Made by a program: the position numbers and the translations under genes. DNA of 64,000 nucleotides from Paenibacillus doosanensis (GTDB lineage Bacteria > Bacillota > Bacilli > Paenibacillales > NBRC-103111): NCBI RefSeq assembly GCF_025060755.1, contig NZ_JANYUY010000021.1:1-64000 (forward strand), read 5' to 3'. The notes below the pieces were generated by a model that saw only the letters and a list, made by a program, of their open reading frames with translations, ran no database searches and was not told the DNA's origin. Below, in pieces: positions 52,359 to 60,916 of the stretch. Within the stretch, counting starts at the first letter, position 1, and each line of letters opens with the position of its first letter.

Positions 52359-52808
52359 AAGCTCTATCCCTCTCCCAGCTCCTACATAATGTTTCTATAA
52401 TACCATAGAACTGGAAGAATATGACCATATTTTAGCGGTAAAAAAGCTACAAAGAACATGGTGATGAGGACGCGTCAAACCTAGCGCCAGTCTTTTCACT
52501 GACTTCGACCTTGGGATAACAAACGTCACATCAAACTGAGAATTGCCTGCCTTGTTCACCGCGGCGGATGAAAAAAGACCGGAAACAAGCTTGGGTAAAA
52601 AACCGAGCCATTTCCAGCCTATGATTTGCTTGAAGTCCCCTATAACCGAGATGAAACGAGAAGGGATGATCGGTAAAAATCTCTGATTAGCCCCAAATCC
52701 GTATCAATCCACGCACCGCTCCAGCGGCATATCCCCCCCTCTCCCCAAAGACATCCCTTGCCTTGCAAAAAAGCTTTTCCAAATAAGGAGCAATCTACAA
52801 TCCCGCAA
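52359..52808. other. Gene-free spacer with terminator-like sequence
   Basis: About 52560-52617 holds AAAAAAGACCGGAAAC and a later CCATTTCCAGCCT, which can pair imperfectly and resemble the terminator at 39083. A comparable block lies at about 55690-55755. No gene was recognised. The short frame at 52640-52921 runs into the cysteine desulfurase gene and has no coding features. Confidence 0.35.
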
Positions 52809-53975
52809 TCACATGCCGATAATAGACGGAAGACGCTCTTGAAACAAAGCGAGGACGGTCTCGATCTCTTCCCTCGTCGTGAATCGGCCCAAACTGAAGC
52901 GGATGGCTCCCAATCCTTCATATTCGCTGACCCCCATAGCCCGAAGCACCGGAGAAAGGGAGGTGCTTCCGGAATGACAAGCTGAACCGGTGGAAGCTGC
53001 GATTTCCGGAAATTGACGCAATATGTCTTGGCCGTTCATCCCTACGAAGCTTACGTTTAACGTATTCGGCAGGCTCAGCTTCGGATCGCCATGGAATCGA
53101 ACCCGATCACCAAAGGCAGAACGGAAGCCTTCTCGCAATGCTTCTCTCAGGGCATGTGCCGCCGGGGAGTGCGCCTGCTCGGCTGCCAGCTCCGCAGCTT
53201 TGCCCAGCGCGACAATATAAGGCACATTCTCCGTTCCCGCACGTCTTCCGTATTCATGACCGGCGCCATGCACCAAAGGAGCAAGCTCTACGCCTTCACG
53301 CACATAAAGCGCCCCGATGCCCTTGGGGGCATACAGCTTATGTCCGGCGACGGACAATAAGTCCACCCCCAGCGAGTCGACTCGGACAGGAATTTTACCG
53401 AAGGTCTGCGCCGCATCCGTATGGAAAAGTATGCCATGGTGCTCGGCGATTTTGGCAATATCCTCAATGGGTTGAATCGTTCCTACCTCGCTATTGGCAT
53501 GCATGACGGAAATCAGGATCGTATCGCTGCGAATCGCCCGTTCGATATCTTCAGGCGCTACTCTACCCAAACGATCGACCGGAACGTAGGTGACCTCTGC
53601 GCCAAGTGTTTGAAGGAAGGCACAGGGGTTTAATATCGCCGGATGCTCAATCGTCGTTGTAATAATATGACAGCCCCGCTCCCGCTGACGTGCAGCAAAA
53701 AAGACGCCTTTCAAAGCATGGTTATTGGCTTCCGTTCCGCCGCTTGTGAATATAATCTCGCCGGCATTGGCCCCCAAAGCGGCAGCTATCTTGCTTCTCG
53801 CCGTCTCTATCGTCTCTTTGAGCGTTGCTGCAGCCCAGTGCGATGAGGAAGGATTGCCGTAGTGCCGCTGCAGATACGGCCACATTTCTTGAAGCACTTC
53901 AGGAGCCACCGGCGTACTTGCGTTATAGTCCAAATAAATCGAGTTTAGTGCATCTGTGCCTGATATTCCTGCCAT
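52809..53975 (-). CDS. Cysteine desulfurase (IscS/NifS family)
   Basis: PLP enzyme of 388 aa that removes sulfur from cysteine. It begins IYLDYNASTPVAPEVL. The Schiff-base lysine is in SVAGHKLYAPKGIGALY, and HTDAAQTFGKIPV and TTIEHPAI are conserved. The catalytic Cys lies in STGSACHSGS. No IscU, SufU, Dnd or tRNA-thiolation partner is adjacent, so its acceptor is unknown. It is flanked by long non-coding spacers. Confidence 0.92.
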   Translation of the reverse strand: MAGISGTDALNSIYLDYNASTPVAPEVLQEMWPYLQRHYGNPSSSHWAAATLKETIETARSKIAAALGANAGEIIFTSGGTEANNHALKGVFFAARQRERGCHIITTTIEHPAILNPCAFLQTLGAEVTYVPVDRLGRVAPEDIERAIRSDTILISVMHANSEVGTIQPIEDIAKIAEHHGILFHTDAAQTFGKIPVRVDSLGVDLLSVAGHKLYAPKGIGALYVREGVELAPLVHGAGHEYGRRAGTENVPYIVALGKAAELAAEQAHSPAAHALREALREGFRSAFGDRVRFHGDPKLSLPNTLNVSFVGMNGQDILRQFPEIAASTGSACHSGSTSLSPVLRAMGVSEYEGLGAIRFSLGRFTTREEIETVLALFQERLPSIIGM

Positions 53976-54170
53976 TCATATACCCCTTCCTCCACACGAA
54001 ATGCCGTAAATCCCGCATTGTGCATAATCTCCACAGCCTGCTTATTCTTCATAAGGATGACAAAAAAGTCTGCGATTTCGAATATGTATTCAATCAATTA
54101 CTTGAATTACAAACGTCATATCGTTTTATCGTCAAGCTCGATTGAACCAAAATAGAGCAGCCCATCGAGA

Positions 54171-54692
54171 CTATAGCTTCGTGGAAAAGAACTCCATTGC
54201 TTTTTCAAGTATCGTCTTATCGCGTAAAATCATAAATTTAGCCGAGTACTCCTCACAATTCCGAGCTGAGTTATTCATCGCTTCTAATGCTTGGTCCAGC
54301 GGCATCCATCTTGTTTCCATACCAAGCCGCGCTTCATTCTCACTAAGCATCGTGACGCCTTTCTTACAGGCCTTGGCTATAAAACAGTAGGAATATTGCA
54401 TAAACTGATTTCTGTTCTTATGCTCCTCGATGTAACCTAATTCATGAACAATTTCGGCCTCATAGCCTGTTTCTTCTTTGATTTCGCGCAAGAATGCCGC
54501 TTGCCTATCTTCTCCTTCGTCTACGCCTCCGCCGGGCAACTTGTAAAGTTTTGTTTTGGCCATATACATCATGGCTACGTTCATCTCTCCGTCTACCAAG
54601 ACGCCTCTGGACCCATAGCGTGAAACCTTGTCTATCCATACAGGGGCGCCTCCCATAAAATCGCTATCCGTTATTCTTTTAATCAACCGCAT
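54171..54692 (-). CDS. Nudix hydrolase
   Basis: About 173 aa; the ATG at 54692 has AAGGA 11 nt upstream. The Nudix box reads GGGVDEGEDRQAAFLREIKE followed by ETGYEAEI and is complete. Nearby text (FMQYSYCFIAKACKKG, RWMPLDQALEAM) is usual for small-molecule Nudix proteins. The substrate is unknown. It has no operon partner. Confidence 0.88.
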   Translation of the reverse strand: MRLIKRITDSDFMGGAPVWIDKVSRYGSRGVLVDGEMNVAMMYMAKTKLYKLPGGGVDEGEDRQAAFLREIKEETGYEAEIVHELGYIEEHKNRNQFMQYSYCFIAKACKKGVTMLSENEARLGMETRWMPLDQALEAMNNSARNCEEYSAKFMILRDKTILEKAMEFFSTKL

Positions 54693-54817
54693 CCAATCAC
54701 CGTTCCTTGTAAGCGTAGTCAAAGTTCAACTCGAGGATATTTCATCATAAATTCGCAGATCTGAGACGCACTTGGCGAATCATTTTCACGATCTTCCAGA
54801 TCGATATAAAGATGAAG

Positions 54818-55608
54818 TCAGTCAAGATCTCCTACTTCCCCTTGAGACTTCATATTTTCTCCAGTTTCTATAATCTTCATTGTTACATTCGGCAACCACA
54901 TTAACATCGACATTATCGTATCCTTTGATTTTTCCGTTCCATCCCATCCGCGATTAGCCAGCATTGTCTTTACAATATATGGAGCAAACACTTTCTGTAA
55001 TCTCCAATTGGTTATATACTTGGATGATGTTATTACAATCGAATAATTGCGTCGTCTTCTTGTTCTTCCAATGACTTTGATCTCCTCATATCCATCTCCC
55101 CACAACGCTGGAAAACAATACACTTTTGAGTTGGGGGAAAATTTCTTCGTCCCTTTTCCTATTACTTTTGCTTCTCCAACATATCTTTCTTCAATAATAT
55201 TGCCGACAAGACACCAAATAAATGGGGGATTATCCTGATTTATGAATTCCTCATCTCCATTATTTGAATCCTTCAAAATATCACCCAACCTATGCCAGCT
55301 TGATGAATTTCTTCTCCGACAATTCGTTTGTTTTCTCGCAAATAGTCCTACTACCTTAATAACTTCAACCTCTCCAACTTTCCTTGACCCTTCCATGAAA
55401 TATCCTTTAACCCTGGTTGAATTCGGTGTCGATGTACGGCTTCTCGCATTTCGGGAATCACGACCCACATTCTTGCCGTCCCTTCTAATGCAATCGCCAT
55501 CTCGCGATCTAAAATAATCTCGCCTTGTTTATCAACGAATTCTGGATGGATCATATAGAGGCCAGTCTTGGTTATGTCGTCAGGCACCCATATCACAATT
55601 TTCACCAT
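54818..55608 (-). pseudogene. Frameshifted gene of unknown function
   Basis: Two overlapping frames appear to be one gene. The first (55608 down to about 55411, 66 residues) begins MVKIVIWVPDDITKTG and reads to HRHRIQPG. The second continues VKGYFMEGSRKVGEVEV through IWCLVGNIIEERYVGEAKVI to ITNWRLQKVFAPYIVKTM. Adding one G to the run at 55411-55413 would restore a 263-aa protein. It resembles small proteins often found beside polymorphic toxins, but I cannot name a family. It is AT-rich compared with its neighbours. A sequencing error is possible. Confidence 0.55.
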
Positions 55609-56068
55609 CCCATCATACTATGATGAAATACTTAGGTTTAGGCTTGGGTAAAAAATTCGAGATCGCCCAGGAATTTCCTTCTTCTGTATGCCGCGGCAAA
55701 GAAAAAGACGGGAGAAACGCTTGGGGAAAGGCCCTTGCATTTTCCAGTCTTTGTGAGTGGTGGATACTAATTTTTATTCAGGGACAGTTTTGTTTCCATA
55801 CCGTGCCCTCATTCCGTCACTCCATACCCACCCTATAATTGTCATATATTCAGACGAATTCCTTTTTAGAGAGGTTCGATCTTTATCCCTGTACAATAAG
55901 AATGAGCAACCTTACGGGAATGGCGGGTATCCGAACTCAACACCAAGTTATTTTTCAAAATTGACGCTTCCGAATCCATGAGACCGATGAATTCCCGGAT
56001 CGGCTGTCGTCTATATAAACGAAGGCATAAATGAACACAAACTAATTTGACGAAGAGGTGTTTTGAAA
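55609..56068. other. Gene-free AT-rich spacer
   Basis: No gene was recognised. About 55690-55755 has AAAAAGACGGGAG and TTTTCCAGTCTTT, an imperfect terminator-like pair. Nothing else is clear until the ribosome site GAAGAGGTG of the VOC gene. Confidence 0.35.
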
Positions 56069-56485
56069 ATGGCATTAACGTCCGCATTCACGAGCTTCAA
56101 CCTGCCTGTAAAAAACGTAGAACAATCGAAGGCGTTCTTCACCGGACTCGGATTCGAGCTCAACCCGCAATTCCCCGACAACGAGAATTCGGTAGCCATC
56201 GTGATCGGCGACAACCTGCAGGTCATGCTGATCCATCAAGCATTCTTTAATACACTCACGGAGAAGGAATCCGTCGATACGAGCAAGTATGCGCAGATGA
56301 CGATCGCATTAGCCTTCGTAAACCGAGAAAAGGTCGATGAAATCGTAAATACCGCGGTCTCCTTGGGCGGGAAATTGCACGCTGAACCTGAAGATCATGG
56401 GTTCATGTATCATTGGGGCTTCGTGGACTTGGACGGCCATCTGTGGGCCATTAACTACATGAACATGGATGCGGCACAAGGTTAA
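56069..56485 (+). CDS. VOC/glyoxalase-family protein
   Basis: 138 aa from the ATG at 56069 (GAGGTG 8 nt upstream). The VOC fold is marked by FNLPVKNVEQSKAFFTGLGF, VAIVIGDNLQVMLIHQAFF and the C-terminal HWGFVDLDGHLWAINYM. It belongs to the predicted lactoylglutathione lyase-like group, whose reaction is usually unknown. It converges on the SRPBCC gene. Confidence 0.87.
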   Translation: MALTSAFTSFNLPVKNVEQSKAFFTGLGFELNPQFPDNENSVAIVIGDNLQVMLIHQAFFNTLTEKESVDTSKYAQMTIALAFVNREKVDEIVNTAVSLGGKLHAEPEDHGFMYHWGFVDLDGHLWAINYMNMDAAQG

Positions 56486-56564
56486 GGCTAACGGAAAACA
56501 CGCTCGTACTAAGGTTCAAAAAGAAAGACGCCGGGCATCTTCCCCTGCGTCTTCTTCGCGATGA

Positions 56565-56990
56565 TTAGTTTTGTTCGGTATAGGCTTTGAAATTGTCCAT
56601 GATCGCTTGCCAGCCTGCTTGCTGGAACTCGACGGGATTGGAGCTTTCCGCGTCGAACGTTTCAATGACCTTCGTCTCATTCTCTTGATCGACGAAAGCA
56701 ATATCCACTCTTCTTCCGTCTTCCATGGTGTAGCCGATCGCCTCATGCCGATTCACGACATCGTAGACGCCGCCAAAATCAAAGCCCATGCTGCCATCCT
56801 TCGCTTCCATCCGTGTCAGAAACTTGCCGCCGACCCGCAGATCGTTTTCGGCTTTCGGCGCATGCCAGTCCTCGGACGCTTGATTCCACTTCGTGATATG
56901 ATCCGGCTCGGTCCAATAGCGCCATACCTTCTCGACAGGGGCTTGAATGACGGCTTGCACGGTTACTTTCGTCGGTTGACTCATTTCCAT
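56565..56990 (-). CDS. SRPBCC/AHSA1-family protein
   Basis: 141 aa with the START-like fold. KVTVQAVIQAPVEKVWRYWT followed by EPDHITKWNQ is the typical first strand and helix, and NPVEFQQAGWQAIMDNFKAY the last helix. Such proteins bind hydrophobic ligands. It lies 75 nt after the ECF sigma gene on the same strand, so the two are probably cotranscribed. Confidence 0.88.
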   Translation of the reverse strand: MEMSQPTKVTVQAVIQAPVEKVWRYWTEPDHITKWNQASEDWHAPKAENDLRVGGKFLTRMEAKDGSMGFDFGGVYDVVNRHEAIGYTMEDGRRVDIAFVDQENETKVIETFDAESSNPVEFQQAGWQAIMDNFKAYTEQN

Positions 56991-57065
56991 TTTAAATAGA
57001 CACCTCTCTCATGATATTCGTCGTTTGGTTATTCTCAATGTATAGACGTAAGCCGATGGCGAAAT

Positions 57066-58025
57066 TCATCGGTCAATTCGCTCAGGCAGCCCAAATCGCG
57101 AAAATAATGGCGTATGAATGAAGTTTTGAACGTGCAGAATTTGATTTTCTTTGGTTTCGATAACGTGGATGCCCCAGGGTACCAGGCCAGAGGAGCCCTC
57201 TTTGTTCGGCATATACTGGGCCAACGCCGGATAACCGCCATTCACCGAAATGGGCACAAATCGCGAACCTTCGCAATGCCAGCGAGTAAGCGAATAGAAG
57301 GCGGACAAATCTTCCTTGCCGCGAATCCACATCTCGAAGGGCGGCATCGACATGCAGCCTTCCTCGTGGAACAACGCGACGAGCGCAGCAATATCGAATT
57401 GCTCGAAGGCCTCCACATACCGGGACAGCAGCAGCTGCTCCGGTTGAACGTCCATGCTGCTGAGCTCATCCGAGCGAAGCTGCGCCCGATCCATCGTCTC
57501 TCGGGCTCTTTGCAAGGCGCTGTTCACCGCTGCCGGCGACATCGCCAACGTGTCCGCGATCTGCTTGGAGGACCATTCAAATACATCCTTCAAAATGAGT
57601 ACCGCGCGCTGCCGCGGAGGCAAAGTCTGCAGGAGAGCGATGAAGCACAGACGAAGGGTATCTCTGCGGACGAGCCGATCCTCCGGATTGCCCCCAAAGT
57701 CGGGAGAAGGCCAGATCCAGGCAGAATCCGGCAGCGTGTTGCGCGGCTCGACGATGGCGACGGCCGGATCGAACAGGTCAACGGGAAGCGCGCGGCGTTT
57801 GGATTGTCTCAGCTTGTCCAAGCATAGGTTCGAGGCAATCCGATAGACCCAAGTTTTGAACGAGGAATCCTGTCTGAACGTGCTCCAGCTCTGCCAGACC
57901 CGAATACTCGTCTCCTGAACGGCATCATCCGCATCGTCCATGGAGCCTAGCATTCGATAACAGAACGAGGTTAAGCCCGGCTTCAAGCTTGCAAATAATG
58001 GTTCGTCAAATGCTTTCTCGTTCAT
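57066..58025 (-). CDS. ECF sigma factor with C-terminal SnoaL-like domain
   Basis: 319-aa sigma factor. Region 2 reads FCYRMLGSMDDADDAVQET followed by FKTWVYRIASNLCLDKLR. Region 4 has LPPRQRAVLILKDVFEWSSK and QIADTLAMSPAAVNSALQRAR. Residues about 200-315 form a SnoaL/NTF2-like domain (YVEAFEQFDIAALVALFHEE), as in the TIGR02960/ECF41-like classes, which need no separate anti-sigma factor. GGGAGG precedes the ATG. Confidence 0.9.
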   Translation of the reverse strand: MNEKAFDEPLFASLKPGLTSFCYRMLGSMDDADDAVQETSIRVWQSWSTFRQDSSFKTWVYRIASNLCLDKLRQSKRRALPVDLFDPAVAIVEPRNTLPDSAWIWPSPDFGGNPEDRLVRRDTLRLCFIALLQTLPPRQRAVLILKDVFEWSSKQIADTLAMSPAAVNSALQRARETMDRAQLRSDELSSMDVQPEQLLLSRYVEAFEQFDIAALVALFHEEGCMSMPPFEMWIRGKEDLSAFYSLTRWHCEGSRFVPISVNGGYPALAQYMPNKEGSSGLVPWGIHVIETKENQILHVQNFIHTPLFSRFGLPERIDR

Positions 58026-58234
58026 CGCGGCCTCCCTTAACGATCTCCCCGAAGGGCATTTCCTTCATTATATGCAATGAAGCGGACAGCCTCAATAGAA
58101 TAAATAAGCAGGATTATCAGCCCTCTCAACCTGATTGAAGTTATGAATCTATCGAAGCCTCTTTACATTATCGCCAGGTTTTATTATTCCTGGACAGTTA
58201 TTTGGGTAAATGGACAGGAATAATTGTTGTTTGG

Positions 58235-58375
58235 TTAATTGCATTTTTCTTTCAATAATTCAATAATCCTTTCGTTTTGATCAATTTGAGTTATGATATT
58301 TGAGTTAAGTTTTTGAATAGCAACAAATATTCCAAACAATGCACCTAAAATTAAGAATCCAACAAGATCGCCCAT
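58235..58375 (-). CDS. 46-aa single-span membrane protein
   Basis: Starts at the ATG at 58375 with a strong AAAGGAG 7 nt upstream. It begins MGDLVGFLILGALFGIFVAI (one membrane helix), followed by a charged amphipathic tail with ITQIDQNERIIELLKEK and a final CN. Similar tiny proteins occur in Bacilli, but no function is known to me. It is AT-rich and stands alone. Confidence 0.7.
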   Translation of the reverse strand: MGDLVGFLILGALFGIFVAIQKLNSNIITQIDQNERIIELLKEKCN

Positions 58376-58706
58376 AATTGACTCCTTTCACTAAAAAAAC
58401 ATGGTTTTGGAACACAAACATTTCCATTGATATTCATCATAACAAACTCAATGTCCTTTTTACGTAATATGTCCATTGGGTATGGTGGCACTAATCTGCC
58501 CGTTCGTACGCCACCGGCTCAGTCTAATTTTAGAAATAACTGTTTCTACAGCTGGTTTACTTTTCTCAACCTCAATGTCGCTCAAGCTGCCCTGAGAAAA
58601 CTCCTATCTTTTGAGCAAAATTGTTATTGCAACAATTTCGCTACCAATTTCTCACGCAATTTCCCATCGTATCTTGAAATGAAGTGAAGTTCATGCAGAG
58701 CAAGAG
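58376..58706. other. Spacer with a possible coding remnant
   Basis: On the minus strand about 58610-58460 reads without stops as QGSLSDIEVEKSKPAVETVI, continuing through an Arg-rich stretch to a TAA. It looks protein-like but has no start codon or ribosome site. It may be a fragment of a decayed gene. ATTGTT/AACAAT (about 58619-58634) is a small hairpin. Confidence 0.35.
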
Positions 58707-58707
58707 A

Positions 58708-58752
58708 CAAGAAAAATCCCGATGTGTCAGGGCTTTGAACCACATCGGGACT
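58708..58752 (-). terminator. Intrinsic terminator of the SpoU methyltransferase gene
   Basis: TCCCGATGTG and CACATCGGGA form a perfect 10-bp stem around a 14-nt loop, and TTTTTC follows on the minus strand. It ends about 55 nt after the stop codon. Confidence 0.88.
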
Positions 58753-58804
58753 ATCTTAGTTGTGACAAAGTGAATTACAACTCACATTAGTCATGAATGA
58801 TCGC

Positions 58805-59617
58805 TCAGCTAACTCCCCGCTGCCGCATCGCCTCGAACAGCACGACCGTCGCCGCCATCGCCGCGTTCAGCGATTCGGCCCGGCCTTGCATCGGGATGAT
58901 GATCTGCTCCGTCGCCAGAAGCGATACTTCTTCGGAGACGCCCTGTCCTTCGTTGCCGACAACGAACCAGACCGGCTCCCGGAAGTCGTACTCATAGCAG
59001 CTCATCTTAGCCTGCAAGCTGGTGGTCACGATAGCCGCCCCGGCGGAAGCCGCTTGCGGCAGCGCGTCCCGCAGATCGCCTTGCACGATCGGCAGATGGA
59101 ACAGCGAGCCCATCGTCGAGCGGACGGTCTTCGGGTTGTACAAGTCGACGGTGCCTCTGCCGAGCAGGACGCCCGTCGCTCCCACCGCATCGGCGCTGCG
59201 GATAATCGTCCCCAGGTTGCCGGGGTCCTGGATGCCGTCGATGACGACGACAAGCCCTGGCGCCGCGGCGGCAAGCAGATCGCGCGGCTCATAGCGCAGC
59301 TTCGGCAGCACGGCGAGCACCGCCTGCGGCGCGAGCGTATCGGTGCATTTCGCCAACACCTGCTCGCTGACGGCGACGCACTCGATGCCCGCTGCAAGCG
59401 CCTGCTCGAGCAGGCCGGTCGGCAGCTCCTGCTGCCGGTCCGAGGCGACGATAAGCGTCTCCACCGCCGCCCCCGATGCCAGCGCTTCTTGAACCAGATG
59501 AACGCCTTCGATGATGAATTGTCCCTGCTTGTCGCGGCCCTTTTTGTCCAGAAGCTGGGCCCAGCTCTTCACCCTCGGGTTATGAACGGACGTAATGGAT
59601 GATTCCAATAAAGTCAT
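58805..59617 (-). CDS. SpoU/TrmH-family RNA 2'-O-methyltransferase (YsgA-like)
   Basis: 270 aa. An N-terminal substrate-binding domain (SVHNPRVKSWAQLLDKKGRD, FIIEGVHLVQEAL) precedes the SPOUT knot domain. The three motifs are visible: GIQDPGNLGTIIRSADA, FVVGNEGQGVSEEV and IPMQGRAESLNAAMAA. It methylates rRNA or tRNA ribose with S-adenosylmethionine; the site is unknown. Its closeness to sspI matches the sspI-ysgA order in Bacilli. Confidence 0.93.
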   Translation of the reverse strand: MTLLESSITSVHNPRVKSWAQLLDKKGRDKQGQFIIEGVHLVQEALASGAAVETLIVASDRQQELPTGLLEQALAAGIECVAVSEQVLAKCTDTLAPQAVLAVLPKLRYEPRDLLAAAAPGLVVVIDGIQDPGNLGTIIRSADAVGATGVLLGRGTVDLYNPKTVRSTMGSLFHLPIVQGDLRDALPQAASAGAAIVTTSLQAKMSCYEYDFREPVWFVVGNEGQGVSEEVSLLATEQIIIPMQGRAESLNAAMAATVVLFEAMRQRGVS

Positions 59618-59626
59618 AGCCAGTCT

Positions 59627-60286
59627 CTACTCCGCAAATGTTTTTTCGAATTGGTTCAAATCTTCGTTTTTTCCTACGATCACCAGCGTATCGTTTTCCG
59701 TGATCAAATCTTCAGCATTGGGTGCGATATTCATACGCGCTCCCATCTTGATGGCGATGACGTTGCAGCCGTATTTGGCGCGAATATCGAGCTGGCGCAA
59801 ATTTTTGCCGATTAAATTCCGCGACGCCTGTACTTCGATGATACTGTAAGCATCGGATAATTCGATATAGTCAAGAATATTGGAAGAGATCAGATGATGA
59901 GCGACCCGCTGGCCCATATCGCGCTCGGGATAGATGACCTTGTCGGCGCCGATTTTTTTGACGACCTTGCCATGCAGCTCGTTTTGCGCTTTCACGACGA
60001 TTTTCGGCACGCCGATTTCCTTCAAAATAATCGTTGTCAGTATACTCGATTGAATGTCCTGGCCAATAGCCACGATTACGACGTCGAAATTGCGCAGCCC
60101 CAGCGAACGAAGCGCTTCTTCATCCGTAGAATCGGCCTGAACGACGTGAGTGACGATAGCCGATATTTCCTGCGTTCTCTGCTCGCTGGCGTCAATCGCC
60201 AATACTTCGTAACCGAGATCGGCCAACGTCCTAGCTACACTCGAACCGAAACGCCCCATTCCGATAACGGCGAACTGCTTTTTCAT
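59627..60286 (-). CDS. ktrA: KtrA/TrkA-type potassium channel regulator
   Basis: 219-aa cytosolic gating subunit for a K+ channel. The RCK_N Rossmann motif is VIGMGRFGSSVAR with Asp in VLAIDASEQR, and RCK_C covers about 135-219 (LIGKNLRQLDIRAKYGCNVI). In Bacilli RCK_C of KtrA/KtrC binds c-di-AMP, which lowers K+ uptake. No KtrB-type membrane partner lies next to it, so it may be a KtrC-like orphan. It starts 9 nt before the methyltransferase gene. Confidence 0.9.
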   Translation of the reverse strand: MKKQFAVIGMGRFGSSVARTLADLGYEVLAIDASEQRTQEISAIVTHVVQADSTDEEALRSLGLRNFDVVIVAIGQDIQSSILTTIILKEIGVPKIVVKAQNELHGKVVKKIGADKVIYPERDMGQRVAHHLISSNILDYIELSDAYSIIEVQASRNLIGKNLRQLDIRAKYGCNVIAIKMGARMNIAPNAEDLITENDTLVIVGKNEDLNQFEKTFAE

Positions 60287-60564
60287 GGAAACATCCCCTT
60301 AACCGTGAGTATATGTACTTGCTTATAAGCCATCACGTCGCCGCTGCCCGGTTTGTCCAGAAATAGACTTGCCAATAGGAAAAATTCCCGCGCAAGGTTG
60401 ACGGTTCAATAAATTTTAAAGTTCCTATGTGGTGAAAGTGTAAGCCATAAAGCGCTTCTTCATATTATACCATAAAATGCTGCCGCCTATCGAAGGCATG
60501 AATCAGGCTGTTTTGGAGCATAGTAAGCGGGTAAATCCATGTGATGAAAGGCGAGGACATTTCC

Positions 60565-60768
60565 ATGAATTTAAACCTGAGACAGGCTATCATCCAACGC
60601 GTTACGGACAAAAGCAATGAGGAGCTTTTCGAGGTGATCGAGGATTCCATGGGAGGACAGGAGCAGGTGCTTCCTGGCTTGGGCGTGCTATTCGAGATTA
60701 TTTGGCAGCATAGCAATCCCGACACACAATCGCAGCTTGTTTCCACATTAAAAGAGCATTTGGCTTAA
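60565..60768 (+). CDS. sspI: Small acid-soluble spore protein I
   Basis: 67-aa spore protein from the ATG at 60565 (GCGAGG 9 nt upstream). It begins MNLNLRQAIIQRVTDKSNEE and contains LPGLGVLFEIIWQHS, the SspI signature. It is expressed in the forespore in B. subtilis. Its presence shows that the host belongs to the spore-forming Bacilli. Confidence 0.94.
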   Translation: MNLNLRQAIIQRVTDKSNEELFEVIEDSMGGQEQVLPGLGVLFEIIWQHSNPDTQSQLVSTLKEHLA

Positions 60769-60841
60769 GGACTAGCGAAAATCCCTTCAAGCTGCGCGGG
60801 CGAGCAAAGCTCGGCAGTCATATGCGCCCGTTTCTAAACGG

Positions 60842-60908
60842 GAAAAAATGCCGTGCACACGCCAGTTCCCATTCAGTGGGAGCTTGGCAGGCACGGCATT
60901 TTCTAAAA
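60842..60908. terminator. Bidirectional intrinsic terminator
   Basis: AAAAAATGCCGTGC and GCACGGCATTTT pair perfectly around a nested TCCCA/TGGGA hairpin. It separates sspI from the converging sugar-oxidation operon. Confidence 0.87.
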
Positions 60909-60916
60909 AGGCATAA

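Noticed and set aside
52640-52921. 93-codon minus-strand frame downstream of the cysteine desulfurase
   Set aside because: It overlaps the end of the desulfurase in another frame, and its composition is unlike protein.
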